From the NCBI RefSeq assembly GCF_024763615.1, contig NC_077224.1, forward strand, positions 59,530,712 through 59,594,711: DNA of 64,000 bases, given 5' to 3'. The first letter of the stretch is position 1. Every line of letters starts with the position of its first letter. Position numbers and translations under genes: made by a program. Of the stretch, positions 34,218-46,417 are shown one piece after another. The DNA comes from Phlebotomus papatasi (taxonomy: Eukaryota; Arthropoda; Insecta; Diptera; Psychodidae). The notes below the pieces were generated by a model, which saw nothing but the letters and a program-made list of their open reading frames with translations, had not been told where the DNA came from and made no database searches.

Positions 34218-34339
34218 TATTTAGAAAAAAAAACCTAAAAAGACTAACATATTTAAGCGTTTTTATTTAGCTTGATTTTAATAAATAAACTAATAAGAAT
34301 ATGTTAGTCCATATTCTGTTATAGGTATTATTATAAAAA

Positions 34340-35010
34340 AGTTATGGCAAAGCATCCTAGCTTTGCGGAATGTTCGAACTCACGAGAAAGAGCTCTCCGT
34401 TTATAATCCGTTCGCATGATTATAGAGTGCATACTGGTTAATTTACCGATTAAATTGATTTAGAAAAATAAAAAGAAAAACCATTCCTAAAAAATTGCGT
34501 AAGATAAGTATATTTTGGAATATTTTAGCATGAGTAATATGTATACGGACAAATGAAAAATAATTTTGAGAAAGGCATATCATTTAGGGGAATGTAGGCA
34601 TGGTTCGCACAGAGTGAACATTCAAACGATGCGAATTTTCTCTTTGTTTTCAAAGAGCTGACTTACTATTTCTCATATCGTTTCGTGACCTTAATAATTA
34701 TTTATCCTATGGCTAAGAAGTGACGAACTAGCTCTTTGCAAACAGAGAGAAAACTTGCGTTATTTGAAGGTTCACTCTGTGCGAACCATGCCAACTTTCC
34801 CCAACGGGTACTTTAACGATTCATTACCGAATAAGTCCGATGCAACCAAGTTGGAAATTTCAATATATTTCAAGAATTGTTTAAATTTCAGCAAATCAGT
34901 TGAAAAATAAGCCCATCTAAATGGTTTAACTTTGATCTTCGAAAATTTGATATCGAAATGGTTTTCGAACATAACTGAAATAGAAAGTACATAAGACGAA
35001 ATATTCACGA
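34340..35010 (-). repeat. F-family repeat fragment hosting a MITE
   Basis: It begins GGCAAAGCATCCTAGCTTTG and continues with the AATTTGATATCGAAATGGTT block after the inserted MITE at 34587-34802. Confidence 0.6.
34587..34802. mobile_element. MITE (GGGGAATGTAGGCATGGTTC ends)
   Basis: The right end GAACCATGCCAACTTTCCCC mirrors the left. Both arms contain GCACAGAGTGAAC and an AGAGCT...AGCTCTTTG block. Confidence 0.85.
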
Positions 35011-35253
35011 TGACTTAAATTGCTTCATAAATCACAAAAACATTTCAAACTAAAAAAAAACTGTAAAGAAATGATCATTTTAGAATATTCTGGGGTGAGT
35101 TACAAGTATACGGACAAACAAAAAATGTAAACACGAGAAAGATAAGGAAGATAAGTCATTCTCGGATATTTAACCAATTCATTACTGACTTCACGACCAA
35201 TTAAATTTTGACTTTCGAAAATTCAGTATGGCGATTTTTATATGTCATAGGTA

Positions 35254-35501
35254 GGGTAAAGTGGTACAAGTTGGACAGTGCTACAAGTTGGACAATGGTA
35301 CAATTTGGACAGGGCTTTTCGTCTTGATAAATTTAGTACTTCATTTTTATTTGTATATTTTTAATGCTTTAGTTTTATAATTTGGTTTCTTGTGCTTAGA
35401 AACAAATTTTGTACTGTATTTATCAAGAAAAAAGCCATGTCCAACTTGTACCGGCGAATTGTTCAACTTGTAACACTAATTCCAAATTATACACTTTACC
35501 C
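35254..35501. mobile_element. MITE family H, TA-flanked (GGGTAAAGTGGTACAAGTTG ends)
   Basis: The motif TACAAGTTGGACA is repeated three times in the left arm and inverted (TGTCCAACTTGTACC) on the right. TA flanks. Confidence 0.88.
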
Positions 35502-35513
35502 TATGTTTGGACA

Positions 35514-36618
35514 AAATGTTTGCTTGGACAGCCTGGACCATCTCTAAAACATATCCAAAAATATAAAAGAAATCGTAGGATTCGTTTTCGAAATAAACTA
35601 AAAAGAACATAGTTTTGGAGGGGTTGGAGAAGGATGAGGGGAAAAAGAAAAAAACGTATAGAGATATCACTTTTTTTTATTGGGGGTTACCGAACACCGG
35701 AAGTTAATATCACTTACCATTTAAGCAAGTTCTAGAACGGTGACAAGTAAAAAAAATCGATTATCTAACTACTCTCTCTTTAAGTTTGAGCAGTAAAAAT
35801 AATTTTAATGACAAGAATTTGATTCAAACGGCTATTTGTTTGACTGAAAGGAAACTAAAATTATCAAATTTAATAAATATGCTGAATTGAAAATAATTCG
35901 AGCAACTTTTGCTATACGATAAATTTACAAATTGAAAAATCCTAGTGTGATAGCACAATAAAGACAAGATCCTTCTACTTTATTTCAATCTTTGATCATT
36001 TTTGTAAATCAACTAATATTTTTCTATATTGAGATACAATAAGACTAATGCATTAAATTCATTATTTTTTCAATTTTTTCTTTATTTAAACTAAAGTTTC
36101 TTAGAGAATGACAAAAACTGTTCCAAGCAGGGTTCCAAGTAATTTTCATTACTATAGTATAAGTTTCCTTTTACATAAGTATTTTAATCTGGATTACCCA
36201 ACATAATCACATCGTGGATAGTTCATCTAATACGAAAAAAACAGAAATTGAAATATTAGCATCAAATAATATTAGGAAATTTTCCAGAAAACAATTTTTA
36301 AACAATTTTTGATAAAAGTGAACTAGAAAAAAATATTAAGAAATACCGTCTGTTTTTCTGTTATTTATTTAAGGATATATCTTGTAAACAAAGGCATAAA
36401 GTTATTAAGACTATGAACCTGAAAAAGAATTACGTGATCCATGTCTTGGAATAATATTTTTTTTACGGACTATACTTTAAAATTTTAGAATGTGTGTTTA
36501 TTTTTAAGACCACATCTAAAAGTGTAAAAAATCAGTGAACTTATTTTCAAAATTTATAATAAAACTGACAGTATTTTTTATATGATGAATGTTATTTAAA
36601 AAATAAAATAGAACATAT
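35514..36618. other. AT-rich DNA with a remnant F-family end
   Basis: 35515-35750 continues an inverted F-family fragment (CCATCTCTAAAACATATCCA block). The remainder shows nothing. Confidence 0.5.
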
Positions 36619-37056
36619 TCACAGCGAACAGACTGGGTTTTTCTACATGGTCATTGCTTTTTTACGCCTTCATTGCTTTTTTACACGTGGAAAAAAATAA
36701 TCAAAAAATTGCGGCACCAAACCTATTTTTGCACTAATTTCTTTAAAAAGAATATGATATATTAGTAAAATTTTCCGATTATAAGTACCTTGAGCAAAGA
36801 GTAAAAAGCAATTGACCGATCAATTGCTATTTGCTTTTTTCGAGGTGTTTCAGGTGTTTAGATTTGGAAAATTTTACTAATGCATCATTTTCTTTTTAAA
36901 GAATATTGTCTCAGTCAGAGAATGGAAAAAACATCAAATTGATGCCAAAATTGGTTTGGTACCGCAATTTCTTGAGTATCTTTATCACGTGTAAAAAAGC
37001 AATGAAGGCGTAAAAAGGCAATGACCATGTAGAAAAGCCCAGTCTGTTCGCTGTGA
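36619..37056. mobile_element. MITE (TCACAGCGAACAGACTGGG ends)
   Basis: Arms of about 75 bases contain TACATGGTCATTGC and AGCAATGAAGGCGTAAAAA in opposite orientation. Further paired blocks (ATTTTACTAAT) lie inside. Confidence 0.88.
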
Positions 37057-39394
37057 TTATATACATATATACTAATTTGAGTTTTTTACTAAAAGTAGGA
37101 GAGGATACGGTAGTTTTATGCATCTGAAGGTTTTTTCAAGAGTCAACTGGAAAAAAATTATAAACCTTAATAAAGCTAATAAGACTAACTCGTGCAACTA
37201 TAGTTTCTCTTGGGTATTGGCCGTCCTTAAATTTTATATTTTCGAAAATAATGGATGTTTGAACCTGCCCTAAACTCCTCTAACATTTTTTATTAGATTA
37301 TTTTTGTGTTTATCGTTTATAGACTTACAATGGCTTTTAAAATAAAATCAATAGATACAAATTTATTTTCGATGTAATACAGGATCATACACGGTTGTAA
37401 CATAAAATAAATTTTCGGGATTGTATGAAATTTATTTGGTTAAGAATTACACAACGATGTCACTAACTGATAAATAATAGAAAGATATTTTTATGAAAAC
37501 TAGAGATTCATACAAAAGGTACCTATTCTTTCCGTACAGAAGTAGATCTTGAAAAATTCGAAAATCTATTTGAAGATCCAAAAAAGAGACTTTCTTACTT
37601 CTTGATAATTCCGCAAGGTGGCTGAGGTACATCCTGTTCGAATTTCGAAGTGCTCAAGTGTCAAAATGTGATGGTCTTCACATTGTTGTCAGGAAAAAAA
37701 AACAGAACAAAGTCGTTTACTGTTCTTGTCCCAGTATTTAATCACTCCATAAGCACTGAGTAACTCTTTTACCAGCTTTTTAGTGTAATATTTGATAAAT
37801 TTTACCCACCTTGTTCGAAAATTTAGTATGAAAATTCGAAATTGAATTTGAATTCTTCGAACTTTAACGACTTTTTGTGCAAATAAAGTTCCATTTACCT
37901 TTTTTTATCCAAGACACTATTGGAGAATCAAAATCTACTTCTGTTTGGGCTTATTGCAAAGAATAAATCCCCTTGACGTTGAAAATGTGAAGGTATAAAG
38001 TTCTCAAAAAATTGTGTTCTTATGCAGTTTGCAGTACAATTTTCCTCTTTCTTCTCCTCGGCTTTGTCCAATGATAAAACTCTTAATTATTTCATTATAA
38101 TTGCTTGGTAATGTTCTAGCAATAATTTCTCTTTTTCACTCTAATGATGTGAGAAAGAGGCGTTTCCAAAACTCTTTTGCATCGTGAATTTTCCACCTTA
38201 AATGTTTCTGACTGAACTCTTGAGAGTAATAGAACCTGTTTTTCAGTTGATGGTATTTCTTTGAATTGAAAATCGCTATGCACTCTTATGGGATGAAATC
38301 AAATAAGTATATATAGTTGAAAATGTTGGAGATTCACGTGTGTATTACTAGTGCCTAGAGACATTTATCTTGAACACTTGATGGCTCTATGGCAAGCACG
38401 TGCTCTGACTTTTCTGCAAGTTCTGGTCAAGTAACAGAAGAAATATTTATCATGATTTCCTCCTTTTTGTCTCTTTCAATTTTTTTTCTTTTAAGAATCT
38501 CACTAGTTTCCGCAAATATGCTACATACAACATATCCCACAAACTCTTGAGAACTTTTCCCATGGTTTTGTGCATCATACAAATCAAAAGAGAGAAATTT
38601 TATTAAAACAGAATGTGCATTTTCCTAAAGAATTACGAAGAGTTGTATTGAGTTGAAATATTATAAATTAGCAAATCAATAAATTTATCTTTCGATTATT
38701 TTAATAACAATAATTTTAAAATATGCATTTAATCATTTTGTGAATTTAAATTGTTTATGACTAGGGGTCAGTCGACAAAATGTTAACATATAATTGACTC
38801 TAATCTTACGCACAACCCACAACTGTTTCTTCAGCATCATAAACTCTATATAAAAGATAAATATATTCACTATATTCGAGTTTTATGAATGAAGCAGCAT
38901 GGAGTGGATTTCTTAAGCTCGACACAGACGCACAATATTTACTGGAAGACCAAAAAAAGTTGTCTTGCAATTATTTACCGTGAAGGCTCAACCCACACGT
39001 TTTGTGACCCTTTTTATTGTAGGAGCTCAGACCGGGCGCCTCCTTCAAGTGCATTTCCGCACAAAATCACTATTAAAAGAATACCACTGTTTATGAGAGA
39101 CTTAGGTGGGTTGGTAGTGTAGTTACCGCCTTTGTTCAATACCTTTTCTCACTGGCACGCAAATGTCACAGACCCGAGAGAGGAAGAAGGTCAAGAAAAT
39201 CAAGAAATTTGTGAATGAAACTCAGCATATGTCATTATTTATTACTACGCCCTGCAGATACAACACCTTCATATGCATATTACTCAGAAATGCGTTATTT
39301 TTTTATTAACGGTGCCGGTATCATAATATTAATTAGGTTTAATGAATGAAAATTAGTTGAAAACTGTCTGAAGTCATATTTAAATCTATAATAA
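37057..39394. other. AT-rich DNA, nothing firmly recognised
   Basis: A GC-richer patch at 38900-39190 may be a decayed retroelement or SINE but has no diagnostic motif. The rest is plain AT-rich DNA. Confidence 0.5.
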
Positions 39395-40250
39395 GGTACA
39401 CAACAAAATATTTCGTAAAATTGTTCGTAATTCGTAAATGTTTGTGAATTCCTATTAGCATCTTACGAAGTGCTCGTAAATCGTGTAACTCATGAACAAG
39501 TTTGTGAAAGTTCCTTATTTTTTCACAAACATTGTTTATAATTTCCCATACTCTCATATCTAATCTTATTCCTGTTTTTTTATGCAGATGGCTCATACAA
39601 CCTGATAAAGCGTTTTCCACCGTTTTACTCTGGAGGTTGATTACCAACGCTAAGACGGCGGTGGCCGCTATCACACAAACATTGAAGTCTTTGTACACCT
39701 ATATCTCTGTCTAAATTTTTGCTTTCAAGAGCTCTAGCTCAAAAGCATTACTTGAAATAAATGAAAATAAATGAAAATAAGATGATCACTAGACGAGCAC
39801 ATTTCAGGGGGTGAATAAGTCTGCCACTCACGGTACACTTTGAGTGCGATCAGCGCGATCTTGGAGACTGATCACGCGATCAGTGTGATCTTGGAGACTG
39901 TTAGCGCGATCAGTGCAATCTCGTTGACTGATCGCGCGATCAGTGCGATCTCGGTGACTGATCGCGCGATCTGCCGATCTGCCACTCACGGTACACTCGC
40001 TGACCATACTTATTCATCCCCTGGCACATTTCGTATTTTAATAAACATTTTTGTCAAACGAACAAAAAAGTACAAACAAATGTTTGTGAAAGAACAGAAA
40101 ATGCTCACATCAAGTGATGATGATACGAACAAAGTTTGTGAAAAAAATAAAGAACTTTCACAAACTTGTTCGCGAGCTACACGATTTACGAGTATATCGT
40201 AAATTCCCAGTAGGAATTTACCAATGTTTACGAACAATTTCACGAAATAC
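39395..40250. mobile_element. Inverted-repeat element hosting a hAT-like insertion
   Basis: ATTTCGTAAAATTGTTCGTA on the left and CGAACAATTTCACGAAAT on the right, with further paired blocks (AACTTTCACAAACTTGTTC). The hAT-like element at 39805-40023 lies within. Confidence 0.78.
39805..40023. mobile_element. hAT-like MITE with 8-bp target duplication and internal repeats
   Basis: The ends CAGGGGGTGAATAAGT and ACTTATTCATCCCCTG are flanked by the direct repeat GCACATTT (39797-39804 and 40024-40031). An 8-bp duplication and CAGGG termini are typical of hAT. The interior is a tandem array of GATCAGTGCGATCTCGGTGA-type units. Confidence 0.88.
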
Positions 40251-40262
40251 TGTTTCTCTATA

Positions 40263-40585
40263 AGGTAAAGTACCCTCTAGTCGGCCAGTTCCTCAACTCG
40301 GCCAGTTGTATTATTTAACCAATTTTTTAACGTTTTATAGTCAATTTCTATGAAATTTTCACTGATTTACCGGTTCCTCAACTCGGCCAGTTGAATTATT
40401 TAACTAATTTTTTAACGTTTTATAGTCAATTTCTATGACATTTTCACTGATTTACGTTATAATATAATATAATACACCTTATAATGTTAAATCGGTAAGA
40501 CCATATTATAACAAATCTAAGTAAATTGAATAAATAGTCGCACTGGCCGAGTTGAGAAACCGGACGACTAGAGGGTACTTTACCT
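40263..40585. mobile_element. TA-flanked MITE (AAGGTAAAGTACCCTC ends) with internal duplication
   Basis: Left AAGGTAAAGTACCCTCTAGT, right ACTAGAGGGTACTTTACCTT. An 82-base unit containing CCTCAACTCGGCCAGTTG is tandemly duplicated near the left end (from about 40290 and 40372). Confidence 0.88.
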
Positions 40586-40754
40586 TACGTACAAATTACC
40601 TTTATTTTGGAAGCAATATCTTCAAAGGAGCAAGGTATAAGTGAGATAATTATAAACTGATTTAAATGATGTTTGCAAAGGGAAAGTAGAAAGTAAATTA
40701 GTACACCGGTAGTCTTTCTATATTTTGACAATAAATACTCAGACTATATCAGTT

Positions 40755-40840
40755 CTCAGACTAAATCAAGTGGTAGAACGCTCGTTCTACCACAAGAATA
40801 TTTGCATTGGAAATGTCCTAGGTTCGAGTCCACTTCTAGT
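40755..40840 (+). repeat. tRNA-like SINE head or tRNA relic
   Basis: AAGTGGTAGAACGC (A-box region) is followed 50 bases later by GGTTCGAGTCC, a perfect RNA polymerase III B box. The cloverleaf is not complete: the anticodon arm is irregular and no acceptor pairing is seen. It probably belongs to a tRNA-derived SINE extending towards 40990. Confidence 0.5.
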
Positions 40841-41026
40841 CATAAGGTTAATCTGGCATTGAAGGTGTTTGAATATCTCCTAGCAAACTTCAATACATTT
40901 AGTTCTATACTGACAACTCTATCGCTTTTGGGTGAAGACCCAGATTTTCTATGGGACGTTGTACCGTAGATACAGGTGACTGCCCCCTGCTGGTAGTAAA
41001 CTTTTTTTTAACGGATTTATACCGAT

Positions 41027-41126
41027 GGGATATAGTAGATAGGATCTGTAAAGACCATCCATAAGTAACAGAATTAAAGAAAAGCTTACGAACAGCAGAG
41101 TGGAAAAGTCACCCTTATCTACGGTA
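41027..41126 (+). mobile_element. Right-half relic of the TACCGTGAG-type element
   Basis: It matches the right side of the element at 14251-14684 (AATTAAAGAAAAGCTTACGA ... CTACGGTA); the left half is absent. Confidence 0.65.
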
Positions 41127-43378
41127 CAATTTTAGTCAAATATGGTGAATTTGGATAAATTTTCTCCAAATGGAACTAATTAAAGACATTTTTTTTAATT
41201 TTAGGAAAGCATGGGGTAGTTTCTAAAACTCGATTAACACCAACGAAACTTATATGAAAAATACTTCATTTGACAATTTTACGGGAATATTCATTTTTAA
41301 ATTATTTTAGATTTAAAGGTACCAAGAATTTCGTTTGATCAATATATGAAATCTTTTACACAGATTGATAATATTTTTTCGTGAACATTCAGAAAATTTT
41401 AGTTTATAATAAACATATTTTATTACTGGAAATTTACTGTTCTAGGTGGAAGCGCGCTACCTTCAAACAATTCAAGCTTCGAACAACTCAATTCTCAAGA
41501 CTATTCTCCCTTATATCGATAGAAAATATGATTTCGAGTCATTTTCTAAAAGTCAAATTCGTCAAAATAGGACAATTTGTAATATTGTGTTCTAGAAAAC
41601 GAGAAAAAATATCAAATTGACATATTTTTGCAGAAAATTTATTCCCCTAAAACTTAAATGAAGATCATTTGTTTAAAAAAAGGAAATGTGCTTTTGTTAA
41701 CTTGTTAAAATATTTGCAGAACTTGCTTAGAAAGCATATCTGAATTTTGAAAAATATAATAGAATTTAAGGAAAGTATGTTTTTCATAGAAGTGCAAAAA
41801 CGAAGTGATCGACCATTTGACGATTTTTCGGGTAACAAATTAATTTTCTTTGATTATCTTTAAATTTATCATGAAAAAGAGGTAGCAGAGCGTCCCAGGC
41901 TTTGTGAAGTGGTCGAACTCATGACGTAGATGCTCTACCTCAGAAGTACTTTCGTATGATGTTTTATTATGTTTTACCTTTCACCGGAGGATCTCAGTGG
42001 CTCAATAGGAAAGACCGTAAGGGGAGGGGTGGGAACAAAATGAAGAGAAAGTTAATGGTTCCAGGGTCAAGTTATGGGGGGATCCTTTGAAAGTCCATTA
42101 TCTCTATCTCTAATCATTTGAGCTCCTACGTTTGATAACGCCCGGACGGACTGATGGATAGATGGTAGATGGACAGACGGAAAAACAGCGTAATATCATT
42201 TGGAAGAGTAAAAATAGCGAAATATTGATAAAGGTTTCTCTTTAAATTTAAAATAAGCGATTTCTAATTAGTTTAATTCATTTAAAATTATATTTCAGAC
42301 TTCTAAGACCTTTTAAAAAACAGAATTTTGTGAAAAACAGTTTATGAAAACATCTTTTTTAATTTAAAACCAATTTTTGAGAGTTCTTTTCAAAACAACC
42401 GCAAGTAATTACTGAATGAATTAAAGCTTAACACAGTTTATGAAGCTTATTAAGGATAATTTAAAATATTTTATTTCCCATAGAAATGCTTCATTAAATG
42501 ACGATCTTTATTTGCTAGAACTTTTAAGCTTTGAGAATTTTAATCAAACAGAAAACGCGAGGAATGACATTTTTACGGTATTATTAAATATTCAATTACT
42601 TGTGAATAGTCTTTAACAATTGAAACTATAATTTCAAAATAATTATAAAATCTTTATTGCAGTATGCTACTTTCATGTAAATCCTGACTTAATATTATGT
42701 AAACTGAAATAATTAATTACAATTGTGTGGCAGAAATGTTATAACTATATACTCAATGTGTACGCTATTCTGATTAGGTTAAATAAATTGGGTAATCTTA
42801 TGCAAAATATATACTCATACATTTATTTACTTCACTAAATGATACATAAAGTTCTTATTGCAGTCTCTGAATAAATATATTCAGAGTACGGTGCGGTGTT
42901 TGAACTCAATCACTTAAGTATAGAGCCTCATTTTCTTGCCATATTTTCACAACTCTATTTTTAAGAGGAATTTATTTAAACAGAAAAGCACCTTTACGCA
43001 CGCAATACCTTTGCAGATCATAACTTTTTTTTTCATCCTCTCAACTAAAGTTCCTCCCACTAGGAATATTATATAGTGATTGGGGAAAAAAATAGATCGT
43101 GATTTCATCTTTTATGTGATGCAAAAAAAAATGTTCCTATAAACTGTTGGAGTACTAATACGGTTGAATTGATTGAGAAAAATCAGCGTTGTATTCTTAG
43201 TTTACTCCTCTATCTTCCGCCTTTAGATAGAATTTCGTGAAGGGGTTAAGTGATGAGAGAGCCTCTCAACATTAGTGGGGTTATAAATAGAATGCAAAAA
43301 AAGGGAAAATTGAGAAGTTGTACTAAAAAATGACTCTTGCTGTCAATTAAAGAATATATATTTTTATTCTTGCTACAG
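41127..43378. other. AT-rich DNA with an inverted F-family fragment at 41875-42200
   Basis: The fragment shows AGCGTCCCAGGCTTTGTGAA and the GGACAGACGG-type arm. Otherwise nothing recognised up to the laminin acceptor. Confidence 0.5.
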
Positions 43379-43663
43379 AATGCCTCTGCAACCGACACGG
43401 TTCTTCACACCTACGTTGCGATCCCATCACAGGGCAATGTCAATGTAAGTCCCACGTGGCGGGAAAAGCATGCGATCGATGTGAAGATGGATTTTATGAT
43501 CTTGAGGCCGGATGTCCTCCTTGTGAATGCAATGAAATTGGAAGTACAAGCAGTATCTGCAACATTTACACTGGACAGTGCCATTGCAAGAAAGGCGTTA
43601 CAGGACAGTTGTGCGATGTCTGCCAAGATGATCACTATGGATTTTCTGTCCACGGCTGTAAAA
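43379..43663 (+). CDS. wb: Laminin alpha-1,2 chain, exon with two LE (EGF-like) modules
   Basis: The exon is bounded by an acceptor (TTGCTACAG) and a donor (AAA|GTAAGTA). It encodes two laminin-type EGF modules, each with the eight-cysteine pattern and the CDPITGQCQC / YTGQCHC signature: the first opens C-L-C-N-R-H-G, the second C-E-C-N-E-I-G. LE modules form the rod-like short arm of secreted basement-membrane laminin. The exon begins with two bases completing a split codon and ends with one base, so phase 1 on both sides. By order relative to the downstream L4 domain these correspond roughly to LE8-LE9 of alpha-1/alpha-2 chains. The symbol wb (wing blister, the insect alpha-1,2 chain) is assigned by domain architecture, not by a database match. 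No earlier laminin exon is visible in the window. Confidence 0.93.
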
Positions 43664-43726
43664 GTAAGTATATAAATACATAATATTCTAGCTATAACAT
43701 CCATCGTGTCCAAATTGAAAGATTTA

Positions 43727-44842
43727 GGGTAAGTGTACCAAATTTCGGCTTAGTTGCATATAAGCACCGATGTCCTAAATTTGAAATGCAATATTTTTAA
43801 TTCATATTGATATTTTTTGTTACTTCCTTTTTAGGAAGGTTGTGTGGAACCTTGAAAACTAGTTTATCATCTTTGTTTTCTTTAAATCATTTCCTAAAAT
43901 ATTGAAAAATTAATAATAATATGGACATTGCTTTGGGTAGAATTCCGGCCACTTTGAGTGAAATTCCGGCCACCCTTTTTCTGGCCACTTTTTGTGACGC
44001 AACGGATAGAAAATTTCAAAACGTCACACGGAACAAGTTTAATATTTAGTTTAATACGTTTATATAACCCACAAGCCCTGAGATCTTCCGTGTAATTTGT
44101 CCTGAACACCTGAAGAGTAGCATCTCAAATTTACGCGCAGATTCCCGTAGCAATTTGCCCTTCCTGAACTCTTCCAAGGCCTTTTCCACATCATCTTTTT
44201 CATAGAAGGGAGGGTTTTTTCTCTGAACATTGTAGAACTCAGAAATTAAAAAAAATCAGTAAAAGATGTTGCCGGAATAGGCAACACTACCTCACCGGAG
44301 AGACGCTCACAAAGTTATACTTTTTTACGCGAAATACAGGATCCAGATGGGAAATTTCACCTGAAATTTAAAGATTAATTCATTATTAACATAAACAGAA
44401 ACAATCTTTAATGAAAACTAATCAATTTTCATGAAAAACACCGAAGCAAAACCTTCTGCACTTCACCACGAATCACAAGACTGCTAGAAATACAAGAGAT
44501 CTGGCACATTTTTTGTAAGACTCTTTCCACACTGATTTTTACAATGCAATTTAAATTCAAATTATACCTAAAATTTAACGGTCTTTGTGTTAATACATCC
44601 TAAAATTAATAAATATTTAAAAGCAAAATGAATTAATTGACTATTCGAAGATAACATACATACATTTATTTATTTTATTTATTTATTTACGCTCGAGTTC
44701 CCCTACAATATACCGATATAATATATATATTATATATATACCGATATATAATATACAATATTTAATTAATTTATTTGCATGGCCGAAATTACACTCAAAG
44801 TGGCCGAAATTAGAAGCTGGGCGAAATTTGGCACACTTCCCC
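43727..44842. mobile_element. Enlarged MITE family A element, TA-flanked
   Basis: It opens GGGTAAGTGTACCAAATTTC and closes GAAATTTGGCACACTTCCCC. Its first 180 bases track family A, but it is 1.1 kb with an interior containing tandem CGGCCAC motifs and an AT microsatellite. Confidence 0.8.
44660..44760. repeat. TTTA and TA microsatellite
   Basis: A run of TTTATT repeats is followed by an alternating AT/TATA tract (44715-44760), inside the element above. Confidence 0.85.
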
Positions 44843-45218
44843 TAATTTCATATTGTTTTTTTTTTATTAAGTTTTAATATGGTAAAAATCTTAAATTAAT
44901 ACAAATTTCTTTGGCTTATTTGAAGGAAAAAATTAACAGAATTAACACGAGAAACTAATTATTCAGGCTCAGATCGGAAAGCTTTTAGAATTTTCCGCAG
45001 TTGTTCTGCCCTAGGCACTATATATCCCTGAACCCTAACCGCAGCAGGTAACTAGGTGATGCACTTGTCACCAGCTAAGTTCGAAAAATTCAAATTAGAA
45101 ATTAAAAGCAAAGTGGTGTTTTTTGTCATTACAAGTCCATTTGTTAAAAGTTCTTGCAAGTTTCTGATTCCGAAAAATATTTGTCATTTAATTCAATTCA
45201 ATTTAGACAGGAATAATA

Positions 45219-45509
45219 CAGTAGAGTCTCGCTAATTCGGCTCTTTTAAGATCGGACTACTTTTTAAGTCGGGCAGCGGTTAAATTTGAATAAAAAAGTT
45301 TATAGACATTTTTTCAAGTTTTCGAATGAAGAAAATATGCTCAAGTTTGTCATGTTTTGTCTTAGTTATGATGTGATTTTACGTTATTACAAGATTTCCA
45401 TGAAATGTAAACTTAATATTAGTATACAAAAGAACAATAAATCGTTGAATTTTTCTCTAATTCGTGTGACATTTCGGTTCCAAATGCCCGAATTTGAGAG
45501 AGTCTACTG
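45219..45509. mobile_element. pogo/Tigger-like MITE, TA-flanked
   Basis: The ends CAGTAGAGTCTCGCTAATTC and GAATTTGAGAGAGTCTACTG, flanked by TA, resemble the CAGTAGA-CTCG-type termini of pogo-group elements. No transposase. Confidence 0.78.
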
Positions 45510-45599
45510 TACAAACTGTCCCCTGTTTAAAAAATTGCCGTAGACATTTATAAATATGACGAACTTGAAGAATAACTGGAAGTTAATAACAAAAGATGG

Positions 45600-46035
45600 A
45601 TCCCGATCAAAATTCCGAAAGACGAAACCCTGAAAGCCAAAATCGCGAATATGTTAAAGTCTCAAGAAGTCAAAATTCCGAAAAGGCAAAATCCAAAACG
45701 CCAAAATCCTGAAAGCTAAAATCCCGATAACCAAAATCCCGAATTCTCTAAAATAGCTACTCCCATGATTGCACTCGCACTTTCTGGAGGCAAAAGCAAA
45801 TTTTCACATTATCATTCGAATATTTTCACCCTTTTCGCCCCAATTGTCCCTTTCAGGATTTCGACCATTCGGAATTTTGTTTTTTCAAGGCTTTATCTCT
45901 TCGGGATTTTGACCTATTCAGGATTTTGATTTTCAGGGATTCGACCTATTCGAGATTTTGTCTCTTCGGGATTTTAGCTTTCAAGATTTTGACTTACGGG
46001 ATTTTAACTTTCGTGATTTTAGCAGGCACCGCTAT
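45600..46035. mobile_element. Foldback-type element, second copy
   Basis: The arms are degenerate arrays of CCAAAATCCCGA and TCGGGATTTTG, and the core (CATGATTGCACTCGCACTTT, CTGGAGGCAAA) matches the element at 16354-16606. No clear target duplication. Confidence 0.75.
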
Positions 46036-46417
46036 AGATAAACCCCCTCTTCGGCTCCCCAGATAAGGATCTATAAAGAATAACACCTTGTACAAGAAAA
46101 AAATGCAACTCCTCGATCTGGACATATAAATTTAGAAACACGAAGATCTGCTAGAAGATTAATATATTACAAGCATCACAAGATACCAAGGCTCACCGGG
46201 TAGTAAATAAGAAACTTCAAGTTAGAAGAACTCTGAAATCCTATTATGAAATAAATGTAACACTTGGTTCATAGTAAAAAAAAAAGGATTTGAAAAATAA
46301 AATTCATAGTAAAAAAGAAAAATTTGAAAAAAAGTTTTGTATTTTATTGATTTATTTGTTTATTTATTTATTTGAGAAAAACCTTCACACGGATGCGGTA
46401 ACACAATTTTTACAGTA

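Noticed and set aside
38889..39122. 77-codon + strand frame in a GC-richer patch
   Set aside because: No recognisable domain. The patch may be retroelement-derived, but evidence is insufficient.
39840..40202. 120-codon frame with repeating SAISAILETDHAIS
   Set aside because: Translation of the tandem array within the hAT-like MITE. Not a gene.
41985..42080. Possible tRNA-like head (CTCAGTGGCTCAATAGGAAAG)
   Set aside because: A weak GGTTCCAGGGTC follows, but stems do not pair. It may be SINE-related but is too weak to call.
22590..43378. Hidden laminin LN or L4a exons
   Set aside because: No cysteine-patterned frame or LN-type motif found on reading both strands. Short exons cannot be fully excluded without an alignment search.
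43411..43713. Minus-strand 100-codon frame over the first LE exon
   Set aside because: It is the antisense shadow of a cysteine-rich exon whose + strand reading is unmistakable.
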